A DNA stretch of 64,000 bases from Streptomyces carminius (GCF_002794255.1 NZ_PGGW01000069.1:672877-736876), one strand, 5' to 3'; positions 34,025 to 43,432 are shown, numbered from the stretch's first letter. Translations and numbers: made by a program. Notes: generated by a model not told the origin, from the letters alone.

Positions 34025-34905
34025 GTTCTGTGCTCCTTGGCGATGCGGTGGATGACGGAACGGGATTCCACCGGAGAGAGCGCTGATGTACGTGCGGCGT
34101 CGAACAGGCTTCGGTAACGGGCAACTTCCGCCTCCCGCTCAAACCACATGGAGCCGGCCGGGTTGTCCGCCAACACCACGTCGAGCGCCCCTTCCTCGGG
34201 AAAGCCCAGCACTACGTACGGACCGAACATACTTGCATGGGCCCCATGGGAGAACGGCAGCACCTGAACGGTCACGTTGGGGCGCTCGGAGGCGTCCAGA
34301 AGATGCTGTAGCTGCGCTCTCATCACCTGCGGTCCACCGACCCGCTGAAGGAGCACCGCCTCCGATAGAACGGCCCAGAGACGCAGGGGTGATTCAGCGA
34401 TCAACCGTTCCTGTCGGGCCAGGCGCACCTGTACGACCTGCTCGATCTCGTCCGCCCTCTCCCAGAGCTTCGAGGCGACCGTCACGGCTCGGATGTACTC
34501 CGGGGTCTGGAGCAGTCCGGGCACGAGCTGGGCCTGGAAGGTGCGGACGGACTCCGCCATGGCCTCCAGGGTAATGTAGTCGCGGTAGGTGTCCTCGAGG
34601 ACTGAGCTGTACTCGTTCCACCAGCCCCGTCTGCGGCGGCGGTTGGCCTTGCGCGCCAGCGCGGTCAGTCGCTCGCGGAGTTCGGCGTCCGACACCTCGT
34701 AGGTGTGAAGCATGGCCGTCAGGTCGGGGAGCCGGACAGCCACCCGGCCGTTCTCGATCCGGCTGATCTTGCCCTTGGTGCAGTCGAGAGCTTCGGCTGC
34801 CCGGACAGTCGTCAGCCCTGCCGCCTCCCGTAGTCGGCGCAGCTCATCGCCGAGTTGGCGACCGAGGACGGTGGACGAGTTCGGTGCGGCGCTCTTCGTA
34901 AGCAT
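34021..34905 (-). CDS. XRE-DUF5753 transcriptional regulator
   Basis: A 294-residue regulator. The HTH is at residues 18-60 (LRRLREAAGLTTVRAAEALD, SRIENGRVAVR). DUF5753 covers the rest, with VPGLLQTPEYIRAV, VRLARQERL, LWAVLSEAVL and NVTVQVLPFSHGAHASMFGP. It pairs with the DUF397 gene (coupled) and is divergent from a HATPase gene, the standard three-part Streptomyces developmental regulator layout. The 199-bp divergent gap is AT-rich and is the likely operator region. Confidence 0.93.
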   Translation of the reverse strand: MLTKSAAPNSSTVLGRQLGDELRRLREAAGLTTVRAAEALDCTKGKISRIENGRVAVRLPDLTAMLHTYEVSDAELRERLTALARKANRRRRRGWWNEYSSVLEDTYRDYITLEAMAESVRTFQAQLVPGLLQTPEYIRAVTVASKLWERADEIEQVVQVRLARQERLIAESPLRLWAVLSEAVLLQRVGGPQVMRAQLQHLLDASERPNVTVQVLPFSHGAHASMFGPYVVLGFPEEGALDVVLADNPAGSMWFEREAEVARYRSLFDAARTSALSPVESRSVIHRIAKEHRT

Positions 34906-35104
34906 GCCGACACGTTAATCAGGGCGGCAGGCCCCCAGAAATATCCTTAACTCGAAAGAGCGAATATCGGAGCTTCTTTCTTGGAAAAGTTGCAGATTCG
35001 GATGGTGCGCACTCATTCTGCTGGGAGCGGACGCCGGGTCCCGCTTCCCAACTCGTCTTTCTCGAACGGGATTCCGGCCGGTTACCAATTATCTGGGAGC
35101 TGCC

Positions 35105-35725
35105 ATGGCCGTACCGAACGAAGTCACCTGCCGTCTGCCCCGCCACAACAGCAGCGTCCCCAGAGCGCGGGCGCTGCTGCACGCGATGCTCGGCGAGTGG
35201 CGCATGGGGGAGGACGTCCGCGACGCGGCCGAGCTGGTGCTGTCGGAGCTGGTGACGAACGCCCTGCGGGTGAGCGTGCCCAAGGGGCGGCAGGTGGGCG
35301 TGCGGATCGAGCACTCCGGGGCGGAGGGCCTGCTGCGGCTGGAGGTGAGCGACGCGGGCGGCGGCTGGCCCGTGGTGCGCAGGCCGGACGACGACGAGAC
35401 ACGCGGACGCGGGCTGCTGCTCGTGGAGACGCTGACCCACCGCTGGGGCGTCCGCAGGCGCGCGTGCGGGTTCGGCAAGACGGTGTGGGCCGAACTGAAG
35501 GCCTCGGACCTGGTGGCGGTGCCCGCCGAGCGGGAGGTCGCGGCGGTGACCGTCCAGGCCGGGCAGCAGGTCAGGGTGTGGGGGCTGTGGCACACGGTCC
35601 GCAGCGTCCGGGGGGAACGGTCGCCCCTGGGCGGCTTCACGATGGTGCTGGGGATGGACGAGGGCCCCGCGCTGCGGGTGGACGCCGCCGAGCCGCTGAC
35701 CGTACGGGACGGTCGACCGGAGTGA
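35105..35725 (+). CDS. HATPase_c anti-sigma-factor-type ATP-binding protein
   Basis: A 206-residue protein. The N-terminal 130 residues form a GHKL ATPase fold of the RsbW/SpoIIAB type: DAAELVLSELVTNALRVSVP (N box), LRLEVSDAGGGWPV (G1 box) and TRGRGLLLVETLTHRWGV (G2 region). A C-terminal extension of about 70 residues has no recognised domain. Such proteins in XRE/DUF397 loci are thought to modulate regulators or sigma factors. GGAG precedes the ATG. Confidence 0.88.
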   Translation: MAVPNEVTCRLPRHNSSVPRARALLHAMLGEWRMGEDVRDAAELVLSELVTNALRVSVPKGRQVGVRIEHSGAEGLLRLEVSDAGGGWPVVRRPDDDETRGRGLLLVETLTHRWGVRRRACGFGKTVWAELKASDLVAVPAEREVAAVTVQAGQQVRVWGLWHTVRSVRGERSPLGGFTMVLGMDEGPALRVDAAEPLTVRDGRPE

Positions 35726-35898
35726 GTGCCGGGTGCGGCTTTGAAAGACGTTTCGGCCTTCGGGCGCTCGGCGCCGTCTGTACTCGGGCCGCTCGATCAC
35801 GCCGATGGCGTGGCTGCTCCGGGCGGTGCTGAAGGCGGGAGAGGACGCGCGGTCGGTGCCGCGGCCCGGGACCGGGAACGACCGGTGCTGCCGGGCCG

Positions 35899-38049
35899 TC
35901 ATGACTGGTCCGGCAGCCGACTTTCTCTCAGGCGGGCGCGGAGCTGTTCGTGCTGTGGGTCGCCCAGAGCCTGGTAGAGATCGGCTGCCGCAGCCCAGTG
36001 AGAGCACGCCTCGCCGTGTTTCCCGAAGCGTTGGCAGACCTCCCCGTACGTGGTCAGAGCCATGGCCTCACTACGGTGGTCCCCGAATTCCCTGAAGGCT
36101 TCCAGCGCCTGGTCCAGGCAGGTTCTGGCGTCATTCTCACGGCCGGTGTCCATGAGGCCGGAGGCGTGGGCGAGTCTGCCCCACGCCAGAGTCCACGGAT
36201 CGTCGAGCTCCTGGAAGATCTCAAGGAACCGGTGCCCGTGCTCGACGGCTTCGGTGGGATCGCCCAGCACCCGTACGCACTTGGCCATGCTCAGCAAGGA
36301 CATGCCCTCCCCCCGCCGGTGACCACCGGACCGGAAGACGCGCAGCGCCGTCTCGAAGTGGGGAAGCGCGGCCTCGTACCGTTCCCGTTCCTCCTCCAGC
36401 AGCCCCATACCGCGCCGGGCGAATCCCTCGATCCAGGAGTCCGGGATGCCGCTGGCGACGCGGGAGGCGTTCCGGTACTGCTCGAAGGCTTCCTCCAACC
36501 GGCCGACGCGCCAGGTGGCATCTCCCAGGACCAGATGGCAGACGGCCTCGCCGTAGGTGTCGCCCAGCGTCTGCGCGGCCGACAGGCCCGTCCGCATGGT
36601 GCTCTCCCAGTCGGACCAGTGCGAGCGCATCTCCAGCGGACCGCTGAGGGCCAGGGACAGCTTCCACAGGATGTCCAACTGCCCGTAGTCCGACGCCTGT
36701 CGCAGTGCGGCCAGGACGTTGATGCGTTCGGTGTCGAACCAGTCCAGCGCTTCGGAGCTGTCCCGGAACGGTTCCCCGACCTCCACCTCATGGGCCGGAA
36801 CCAGGGGGATCGCGACGGAGTGCGGCAGGATGCCGCGCCGGACCAGGTCCGTGACCAGCAGGTACCAGGTCAGCGCCCGCCGGACGGCCCGGGTGCGTTC
36901 TGCCTGGTCGTCTTCCGCGACCGCACGCTCAAGCGCGTAGGCACGCAGCAGGTCGTGCATCCGGAAGCGGTTGGCGAAGACCTCCTGCAGCAGATTGACG
37001 TCCGTGAGCGCCCGGAGCAGCCGCTTGGCCGCCGAGGGCCGGCACCCGATCAGCGCAGCCGCGGCCCCGACCCCGATATCGGGACCGGCATGGAGACCGA
37101 GACGCCGGAACGCTGTCTGCAAGGGCGGATCCAGCGCCCGGTACGACCAGGAGAAGGCGGCGCGGGTGTCGCTGAGTTCGTCCTCCTCGGACGCCAGGGC
37201 ATCGAGCCTGACCTGCTCCTCCTCAAGTTCCTCGACCAGTTCCCCCAGCGACAGACGAGGTCTGCCGGAGGCCCGCTCCCCGACCACCCGCAGCGCGATG
37301 GGCAGGTAACCGCACAACTCGGCCAGCCGCAGCGCCTGCGGCGCTTCGTCCCGCACCTTGGCGGGCCCGACGAACCGCGACAGAAGTTCGACCGACTCCG
37401 CCGGCGTCAGGATGTCCAACGTCACGCGGACCGCTCCTTCTCTAGCAACCAGTCCAGTGAGTGTGCTCCGGCTCGTCACCACGGTGAAGGATTCACCGGC
37501 AGCCGGTATCAGAGGGCGTACCTGGGACGATGTCGACGCATTGTCGATGACGACCAGAATGCGCTTGCCCGACAACAGCGACCGGAACAAGGCGGACCGC
37601 TCCTCGACCGTGTCGGGGATGTTGTCGGCCGGTATGTCCAAAGTACGCAGGAACGTGTCCAGGGCCTGTAACGGAGCCAGGGCCGTACCCGGCCCATATC
37701 CCTGCATATCCACGTACAGGTCCCCGTCGGGGAAGTGGTCCCGTGCACCATGAGCCCAATGCAGAGCCAGTGCTGTCTTGCCGACTCCGGGAGCCCCCGC
37801 GACGGTGGAGATCACTGCATCGGCTTGGCCTTCGCCGGAGCGCTGCATCCACAGCAGGTCGCTCAGTCTGCCAAGACTGTCCAGCCGGTTCACGAAACCG
37901 GCCGGTCGCAGGGGAAGCTGATGAGGCGGCGGTGCGGTGTGGCGTCTCGGAGCCGCCAGGTGAATACCGCCGTGCACGGTACCGGCCTGTACGACGCTCC
38001 CTGCCTCGCCGCCGGATACCTCGTTGTTGCTGCTGGTCTGATGTGCCAT
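35899..38049 (-). CDS. NB-ARC/TPR protein (NLR-like) with RHIM-like N-terminal amyloid motif
   Basis: A 716-residue STAND protein. Residues 8-31 contain SGGEAGSVVQAGTVHGGIHL, matching the RHIM-like bacterial amyloid signalling motifs (G-x-V-Q-x-G) found at the N-termini of NLR-related proteins. Next come the NB-ARC ATPase with Walker A GAPGVGKT (85-92) and Walker B ILVVIDN (164-170), a SRST/TSR sensor, the CGYLPIALRVVG helical domain, an RMHDLLRAYA winged helix and C-terminal TPRs (about 440-716). It is 21 bp downstream of the DUF6879 gene and presumably co-transcribed. The start shows only a weak ribosome site, fitting coupling. Sensor or defence role is inference. Confidence 0.87.
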   Translation of the reverse strand: MAHQTSSNNEVSGGEAGSVVQAGTVHGGIHLAAPRRHTAPPPHQLPLRPAGFVNRLDSLGRLSDLLWMQRSGEGQADAVISTVAGAPGVGKTALALHWAHGARDHFPDGDLYVDMQGYGPGTALAPLQALDTFLRTLDIPADNIPDTVEERSALFRSLLSGKRILVVIDNASTSSQVRPLIPAAGESFTVVTSRSTLTGLVAREGAVRVTLDILTPAESVELLSRFVGPAKVRDEAPQALRLAELCGYLPIALRVVGERASGRPRLSLGELVEELEEEQVRLDALASEEDELSDTRAAFSWSYRALDPPLQTAFRRLGLHAGPDIGVGAAAALIGCRPSAAKRLLRALTDVNLLQEVFANRFRMHDLLRAYALERAVAEDDQAERTRAVRRALTWYLLVTDLVRRGILPHSVAIPLVPAHEVEVGEPFRDSSEALDWFDTERINVLAALRQASDYGQLDILWKLSLALSGPLEMRSHWSDWESTMRTGLSAAQTLGDTYGEAVCHLVLGDATWRVGRLEEAFEQYRNASRVASGIPDSWIEGFARRGMGLLEEERERYEAALPHFETALRVFRSGGHRRGEGMSLLSMAKCVRVLGDPTEAVEHGHRFLEIFQELDDPWTLAWGRLAHASGLMDTGRENDARTCLDQALEAFREFGDHRSEAMALTTYGEVCQRFGKHGEACSHWAAAADLYQALGDPQHEQLRARLRESRLPDQS

Positions 38050-38070
38050 CCGTGGATATCCGTCCGGCTC

Positions 38071-38583
38071 TTACTTCGGCCGGTAGTCCGTATGGTCGAC
38101 CGCCCGCTCCCACACCGCTTCGAAGGCGGAGCAGCACAGCTTCACCACGGCCGGGTCGTCCACCAACTCCTGGCCCAGATAGGTACCGTCTCCGGAGAAG
38201 TGGCCGAAACGCACCAGTCTGTTGTCGAAGACCCAGAAGTCGTTACCGGGCAGTGCCAAGTCAGAGGCCAGCCGTCGGCTGAGCCAGCGCACCCGCTCCC
38301 CGGAGGGAATGTTCAGCACAGACGTCGTCTCGTACTCGTGGCGGACGAAGTCGGTCACCGGTTCCGAGACGACACGGGCCCGGCGGACCTCCACTCCCCG
38401 GGCGACCGTGGTGACAATTAAGTCGTGCCAGTCGCGGAACCGCTCCACCGGGTCGTACGTCACACCGGCTTTCCAGTCGAGGTAGGTGGGATCGTCGGGC
38501 GTGTACATGTCCCGCATCTCCAAGTGCACGGCCGACTGTGAGCACTCGGCGAACAACTCATCGAAGGTCGGCCGCTCCACCAC
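38071..38583 (-). CDS. DUF6879 protein
   Basis: A 170-residue protein with the DUF6879 pattern: TFDELFAECSQSAVHLEMRD at the N-terminus, RFRDWHDLIVTTVARGVEVR in the middle and WLSRRLASDLALPGNDFWVF, then GDGTYLGQELVDDP. Function unknown; the family is recurrent in actinobacterial regulatory and defence-like operons. It overlaps the upstream 80-residue gene by 26 bp and precedes the NB-ARC gene by 21 bp. Confidence 0.85.
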   Translation of the reverse strand: MVERPTFDELFAECSQSAVHLEMRDMYTPDDPTYLDWKAGVTYDPVERFRDWHDLIVTTVARGVEVRRARVVSEPVTDFVRHEYETTSVLNIPSGERVRWLSRRLASDLALPGNDFWVFDNRLVRFGHFSGDGTYLGQELVDDPAVVKLCCSAFEAVWERAVDHTDYRPK

Positions 38584-38800
38584 CGCACGCCTCCTGGACG
38601 ATCGCCCGCATCCGTGCGGGCAGCCGTACGATCTTTTCGTGCCTCGCGATCGGGCTCCGCGCCGCGACCTCGCTCAGCGTAGGGCCATCAACGACTTCCC
38701 ACCCTTGAAAGAGGAGATCTCCGGTCTCTTCGTCGATCCACACCGACGGGCAGTTTCCGCCGTTTGTCTCGGGGTCGATCCCGACAAACCGCAAAGCCAT
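38558..38800 (-). CDS. small protein preceding DUF6879
   Basis: An 80-residue protein, MALRFVGIDPETNGGNCPSV then IDEETGDLLFQGWEVVD, ending in RLPARMRAIVQEACGGG. In Streptomyces this small protein usually travels with DUF6879, so they probably act together. The ATG at 38800 has GGAGGAG directly upstream. It is the first gene of the NB-ARC operon; a TTGACT -35-like hexamer lies at 38865-38860. Confidence 0.8.
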   Translation of the reverse strand: MALRFVGIDPETNGGNCPSVWIDEETGDLLFQGWEVVDGPTLSEVAARSPIARHEKIVRLPARMRAIVQEACGGGAADLR

Positions 38801-38974
38801 GGCTCCTCCAGGGTGAGCATCCCAAGCCTTGCACATACAGTGATCAAGCGCATGCCGAGAGTCAAGGCTCTTTTCGGCGACATGCGAGCCTCTGTGGCGG
38901 CTTCTCTCGCAGCGGCGCCGGGGCTGGACGGCGGTCCGGCGCTGCGCGCGGGCGCCGCCGGGCCGTCGGCCGTA

Positions 38975-39005
38975 CGGGTGGCCCGCCCGCCGGGCGGGCC
39001 ACCCG
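38975..39005 (-). terminator. 14-bp hairpin downstream of the I36 inhibitor gene
   Basis: CGGGTGGCCCGCCC pairs perfectly with GGGCGGGCCACCCG around a 3-nt loop. It lies 35 bp beyond the stop of the minus-strand gene at 39040. Confidence 0.78.
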
Positions 39006-39039
39006 GTGACGCCTCGTGCGTCCGTCCCGGAGGGCGGGA

Positions 39040-39396
39040 CTACGCGCGCTTGAAGCTGGTCAGCTCGTCGTTGTGGATCGGCAGGGCGGAGACCGAGCCG
39101 CCGGAGCCGTAGCACCCCATGGGGTAACCGTAGTTCTGGTCCCGGTACATGCAGACGGTGTGGTCGGTCCGGTTCCAGACCGAGGTCGTGCGGTCGTTCA
39201 TGTAGCTGCCGATGTTGGGGACATCGTGAGGGCTGGAGAAGAAACGGCCCTCGTAGCCGTTGTTCTGCCAGACGCAGAAGTGCCCCTTGGGGCACTCGCT
39301 GTAGTGAGCCTGTGCCGCCGGGGCGTTGAGCGCCCCCAGAGCGCCGGCCAGTACCGCTGCGGACAGCAGGACGCGGTGAAGTCGTGAACGGATCAA
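39040..39396 (-). CDS. secreted peptidase inhibitor, family I36 (SMPI-like)
   Basis: A 118-residue secreted protein. The signal peptide (LHRVLLSAAVLAGALGALNA, cleavage after QA) is followed by ECPKGHFCVWQNNGYEGRFF, NDRTTSVWNRTDHTVCMYRD and a GCYGSGGSV region; four Cys suggest two disulfides, as in the Streptomyces metalloproteinase inhibitor. A TTG start at 39396 is chosen because GAGGAA sits 6 nt upstream and it gives a clean signal peptide. Confidence 0.85.
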   Translation of the reverse strand: MIRSRLHRVLLSAAVLAGALGALNAPAAQAHYSECPKGHFCVWQNNGYEGRFFSSPHDVPNIGSYMNDRTTSVWNRTDHTVCMYRDQNYGYPMGCYGSGGSVSALPIHNDELTSFKRA

Positions 39397-39818
39397 GGGT
39401 GTTCCTCTTCGTGCTCGGGCTCCGACACCGGCGGGAGCCGGGACGCTGTTCGCGACCTGCGCGCCGGGCAGTGGACAGGGGCAGGGGGACGCGGCGGGGT
39501 CGCCGTCGTTCCGGGAACCGTGTGCCGGTTCCCCGGAGACGTTCCACTCCTGTGGATGGCGGGACCGGCGGAGGGGTTCATCGTCCACTCCCGCGTTCCC
39601 GGGGAAGGGAGCGCACGGAGGGCCGGGGGCGGGGATCGCCGGGTGTCCGCGTGCCGCCGACACGACCTTCCGCGCGGTCGTTCCGCGGGGAGGGGGCAGC
39701 CGGGAGGCTCCGGGCGGGAAGTCCGCTGATGTCCGGACCCGGCGCGGACACCTGCCTTACGCTACGTGCCCGGAGCGTCGCCCGCAGTCCGGGCGCGGGG
39801 GAGGGGGAGCCGGTGGGG
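39397..39818. other. divergent intergenic region, I36 inhibitor / PucR
   Basis: About 420 bp with no supported gene, though the PucR frame stays open through it. A -10 candidate TACGCT at 39758-39763 would start the pucR message about 50 nt before its ATG. An upstream in-frame ATG at 39728 would add 30 Arg/Ala-rich residues and is less likely. Confidence 0.45.
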
Positions 39819-41456
39819 ATGGACGTGTTACCGGGGGAGGGTGCCGCCGGGGCGGCGCGGGTCACGCTGGAGGGGCTGCTGTCGGTGGTGGGCGCCGGGG
39901 TACTGGAACTGTGCGCGGCGCCGTGCGGCCCGGGGGCGGCGGTCGCCGGGGTGACCGTGCTGGACGAGCTGGAGCCCGGGACGGGCCCGGGGGAACTGGT
40001 GCTGGCTGTCGGGGTGGATCCGGAGTCGGCCGTCGCCGCCGACGTGGTGCGCCGGGCGGGCGGCACCGGTGCGGCGGCCGTGGTGTTCGGGCCGGGTCCC
40101 TCGGGGCGGCAGCCGCCCCCGGCGCTGCGGACGGTCGCCGAGGAGGCCGGTGTCGCGGTGCTGCTGCGCACGGCGTGGTGCCCCTGGGCGCGGCTGGTGA
40201 GCGTGCTGCGGGCCGGGCTGGCCTCGGTGGGTGTCCCGCCCGACCCGCGGACGGCGGCCGTGCCGCCGGGGGATCTGAACGGGCTGGCCGACGCGGTGGC
40301 GGCGTTGGTCGGCGGGGCGGTGACGATCGAGGACACCGAGTCGAGGGTGCTCGCCCACTCCGCCACGGAAGGGGACGTGGACGAGCTGCGGCGGCTGACC
40401 ATCCTGGGCCGCCGGGTGCCCCGGTGGCGGGTCGAGGCGATGCGGGAGGACGGCTTCTTCCGGGCGCTGTGGGGAGCGGGTGACGTACTGCACCGTCCGG
40501 CGGGCGGGGAGAACCCCGAGCGGCTGGTCGTGGCGGTCCGGGCGGGCGGCGAGGTGCTGGGCTCGATCTGGGTGGCGGCCGAGGGCCGGCCGCTGGCGCC
40601 GGACGCCGCCGACGCCCTGCGGGCCGCGGCCCGGTCGGCCGCGGCCCACCTCCTCCACCACCGCACGCGCGGCGGGCACGAGCGCCTCGTCGGTGACGCG
40701 GCCCGCGCCCTGCTGGAGGGGCGCGGGCCGGCCGGGGCGCTGGCCGAGCGGGCCGGGCTGCCGGTACGGGGGAACTGCGCGGTCCTGGCGGTGTGCACCG
40801 GTTTGGACGGGAGCGACGGGGACGGGGACGCGCGGCTGCACGGGCTGCTGGCCCTGTACTGCGCCGCCCACCGGCACCGGGCGGTGGCCGTCCCGCTGAA
40901 CGGCCGCCGGACGCTGGTGGTGCTGGGCGGTCTGGACGCCGACCGGCGGCGTGCCGAGGAGCAGGCGGCGCGACTGGGCAGGTCGCTGGTGGAGCAGGTG
41001 TCGGCCGCGTTCGGCGCGGACGTGCGGATCGGGCTGGGCGAGGTGGTCGCGGAGCCGGCGGAGCTGCCGGAGTCCCGCCGGTCGGCCGAGGACGCGCTGC
41101 GGGCCCTGCTGGCGCCGGGGGAGTCCCGTACCGTCGCACGGGTGGACCAGATGGCCGAACGGGTCGCCCTCTCCCGGGTGCGGGACGCCCTCGACGGACT
41201 GCCACTGCCACCGCGGACCCCCGTGGCCAGGCTGACGGCGCTCGACGACGGCAACGGCGGCACCATGGTGGCGACCCTGCGGGCGTACCTCGACCACTTC
41301 GGCGACGTGTCCGCCGCCTCCCGGGCGCTGGGCGTGCACCCCAACAGCCTGCGCTACCGGCTCCGCCGGATCACCGAGGTGTCGGGACTGGACCTGGCAG
41401 ACCCCGATGCCCGGCTGCTCGCCCACCTCCAGCTCCGGCTGCTCGGCGGCGGCTGA
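39819..41456 (+). CDS. PucR-family transcriptional regulator
   Basis: A 545-residue protein: N-terminal PucR ligand domain (VTLEGLLSVVGAGVLEL to about 120), a GAF/CdaR-like centre (VLAHSATEGDVDELRRL, LVVAVRAGGEVLGSIWVAAE) and the C-terminal PucR HTH (LRAYLDHFGDVSAASRALGV, then HPNSLRYRLRRI). Such regulators control purine or amine catabolism. The next gene, a PLP decarboxylase, is 230 bp downstream on the same strand but is separated by a hairpin. The GC run before ATG 39819 serves as ribosome site. Confidence 0.88.
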   Translation: MDVLPGEGAAGAARVTLEGLLSVVGAGVLELCAAPCGPGAAVAGVTVLDELEPGTGPGELVLAVGVDPESAVAADVVRRAGGTGAAAVVFGPGPSGRQPPPALRTVAEEAGVAVLLRTAWCPWARLVSVLRAGLASVGVPPDPRTAAVPPGDLNGLADAVAALVGGAVTIEDTESRVLAHSATEGDVDELRRLTILGRRVPRWRVEAMREDGFFRALWGAGDVLHRPAGGENPERLVVAVRAGGEVLGSIWVAAEGRPLAPDAADALRAAARSAAAHLLHHRTRGGHERLVGDAARALLEGRGPAGALAERAGLPVRGNCAVLAVCTGLDGSDGDGDARLHGLLALYCAAHRHRAVAVPLNGRRTLVVLGGLDADRRRAEEQAARLGRSLVEQVSAAFGADVRIGLGEVVAEPAELPESRRSAEDALRALLAPGESRTVARVDQMAERVALSRVRDALDGLPLPPRTPVARLTALDDGNGGTMVATLRAYLDHFGDVSAASRALGVHPNSLRYRLRRITEVSGLDLADPDARLLAHLQLRLLGGG

Positions 41457-41620
41457 GCGGCCGGTTGTCCGCCGCCACCACGGGAGCGGCCCCGTTTCGT
41501 CGCCGCGCACAGCGGCGGCGGCCCGCGCCCCGTACGGCTGCCCGGTCGTACGGCCTCCGCCGCGGCATCTGGGAAGGTGCCACGAAGACGCCTCCCCGTG
41601 CCCGGGGGCAGCCTGGTGCG

Positions 41621-41657
41621 GTACCCGGCCGCCCGGCCGGGTAGCCGGGCCGGGTAC
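41621..41657 (+). terminator. hairpin between pucR-type gene and PLP decarboxylase
   Basis: GTACCCGGCC (41621-41630) pairs with GGCCGGGTAC (41648-41657); the 17-nt centre contains a further CCCGGCC/GGGC pairing. It may end the PucR transcript or act in the leader of the decarboxylase. Confidence 0.5.
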
Positions 41658-41689
41658 ACCGGCCGAGGAAACCGCACCGGAAGGCTGCC

Positions 41690-43021
41690 ATGACCGACCT
41701 CCCCGCCCCTGAATCCTCCCCCGGACCCGCCCTTCGTCCCGCCGCCCGGCGCGAGCACGTCCTGCGGGCCGCCGTGCAGCAGGGCCTGCTGCACGGCGAG
41801 CGGGCCGTGCTGGCCGGGTTCGTCGACTTCGACGGGGTCGCCGCCACGGTCGCCTCCCTGCACCGGGCGTTTCCCGGCCCGCCCCGCGTCCTGCACGCCT
41901 TCGCCGCCAAGGCGAACTCCCTGGTACCCGTCCTGGCGGAACTGGAGCGCCTCGGCATGGGCTGCGAGGCCGCCACCGCCGGGGAGCTCGCCCGCGCGGT
42001 GGCGGCCGGCTTCCCGCCGGAGCGGATCGTGTTCGACTCCCCGGCCAAGACCGTCGCGGAACTGCGCTGGGCCCTGGCGGCGGGCGTCGCGGTCAACGCC
42101 GACAGCTTCCAGGAATTGACGCGGATCGCGGCCCTCCTCGGTGACGGGCCCGCCCGGTCGCCGATCGGGGTGCGCGTCAACCCCCAGCTCGGCGGCGGGA
42201 CGATCGACGCGATGAGCACCGCCACCCGGCACTCGAAGTTCGGCATCCCCCTGACGGACCCCGGCAGCCGCGAGAAGCTGCTGGCGGCCTATCAGGACCA
42301 CCCCTGGCTCACCCGGGTGCACACCCACGTCGGCTCGCAGGGCTGTCCGCTGGAGCTGATCGCCAGGGGCGTCGCACAGGCCGTGGCGTTCGCCGACGAG
42401 GTCAACCGTCGGCTCGGCCGGCGCCAGGTGACCGGCATCGACATCGGCGGCGGGCTGCCGGTCGACTTCACCGGTGACGAGGCCGGACCCGGCTTCGGAG
42501 ACTACGCCGCCGCCCTGCGCGCGCACGCGCCGACGCTGTTCGACGGCGGGTACGGGATCGTCACCGAGTTCGGACGCTCGGTGCTGGCCAAGAACGGCTT
42601 CACCGCCGCATACGTCGAGTACACCAAGCACGCGGGCGGCCGTCCCGTCGCGATCACCCACGCCGGGGTGCAGGTCGCCACCCGGACGGTGTTCGCCCCG
42701 GACTCCTGGCCGCTGCGCATCGAGGCGCACCGCCCCGACGGCCGTGCCAAGGACGGGCCGCCGGTGCGGCAGGACGTCGCCGGGCCGGCCTGCTTCGCCG
42801 GCGACCTGCTGGCCCGCGACCGGGCCCTGCCGGAACTGGCGCCCGGGGACCTGGTCGTCCTGCCGGACACCGGCGCGTACTACTTCTCCACGCCCTTCCA
42901 CTACAACAGCCTGCCCGAGCCCGCCGTCCACGGCGTCCGCACCGGCCCCGGCGGCGAGGTCTCCTTCGAGGAGATCCGCCCCGCGCAGTCCCCGGGGGAA
43001 CTGCCGCTGCCCGTCGGCTGA
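41690..43021 (+). CDS. PLP-dependent type III decarboxylase (diaminopimelate/ornithine decarboxylase-like)
   Basis: A 443-residue alanine-racemase-fold enzyme. HAFAAKANS holds the PLP Lys, HSKFG, VHTHVGSQ and IDIGGGLPV are the conserved barrel motifs, EFGRSVLA the substrate arm and DTGAYYFSTPFHYNS the C-terminal Tyr site. Compared with LysA, the KANS and GSQ motifs are family-typical, but an unusual long segment (DGRAKDGPPVRQDVAGPACF) replaces the common GxxCES loop. The substrate may be an amino acid other than meso-DAP, so I give no symbol. Confidence 0.82.
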   Translation: MTDLPAPESSPGPALRPAARREHVLRAAVQQGLLHGERAVLAGFVDFDGVAATVASLHRAFPGPPRVLHAFAAKANSLVPVLAELERLGMGCEAATAGELARAVAAGFPPERIVFDSPAKTVAELRWALAAGVAVNADSFQELTRIAALLGDGPARSPIGVRVNPQLGGGTIDAMSTATRHSKFGIPLTDPGSREKLLAAYQDHPWLTRVHTHVGSQGCPLELIARGVAQAVAFADEVNRRLGRRQVTGIDIGGGLPVDFTGDEAGPGFGDYAAALRAHAPTLFDGGYGIVTEFGRSVLAKNGFTAAYVEYTKHAGGRPVAITHAGVQVATRTVFAPDSWPLRIEAHRPDGRAKDGPPVRQDVAGPACFAGDLLARDRALPELAPGDLVVLPDTGAYYFSTPFHYNSLPEPAVHGVRTGPGGEVSFEEIRPAQSPGELPLPVG

Positions 43022-43096
43022 TCCGCCGGGCACGCCACCCCACGACAGGCCACGACAGGCCACGACAGCCACGACACGGAGGAGAAGAAGCAGATC

Positions 43097-43306
43097 ATGG
43101 GAACGCACCACGACCCGCCGGGAGCCGCGGGTGAGGAGCCGCCGGTCCCGTCCCGGCGGGCCCGCTGCCGCCGGGCGGCACGCGGCTGGGCCCGGTGGGC
43201 CGCCCGGCGCCGGAACGTCGCGGCCGACCAGTTCCTGCGCGGCGCCTGTTACGGCGCGGGCGCCACCGCGGTGAGTCTGCTGACCGTATGGGCGCAAACC
43301 CGCTGA
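43097..43306 (+). CDS. small basic protein with C-terminal hydrophobic helix
   Basis: A 69-residue protein, very Arg-rich (CRRAARGWARWAARRRNVAA), ending in one hydrophobic helix (FLRGACYGAGATAVSLLTVW). GAGGAG lies before the ATG. It is 75 bp after the decarboxylase and may be co-transcribed. No family known. Confidence 0.5.
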   Translation: MGTHHDPPGAAGEEPPVPSRRARCRRAARGWARWAARRRNVAADQFLRGACYGAGATAVSLLTVWAQTR

Positions 43307-43432
43307 ACGGCCCCGCGGGCCGTCCCGCCGCCCCGGTGCAGGCCCGGGGCCCGGCGCCGCGCCCGGGGAAGGCGGACAGCGGGACGCCCGGGCTGAGGTT
43401 GGTCCACCCGACGACCGTATTGCGAGGCAGCC

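Noticed and set aside
35950..37671. 573-codon plus-strand frame over the NB-ARC gene
   Set aside because: Antisense shadow; the minus-strand protein has Walker motifs and TPRs.
41690..43021. Calling this lysA
   Set aside because: Fold family is clear, but the C-terminal active-site loop differs from the usual GxxCES form and there is no lysine-pathway context.
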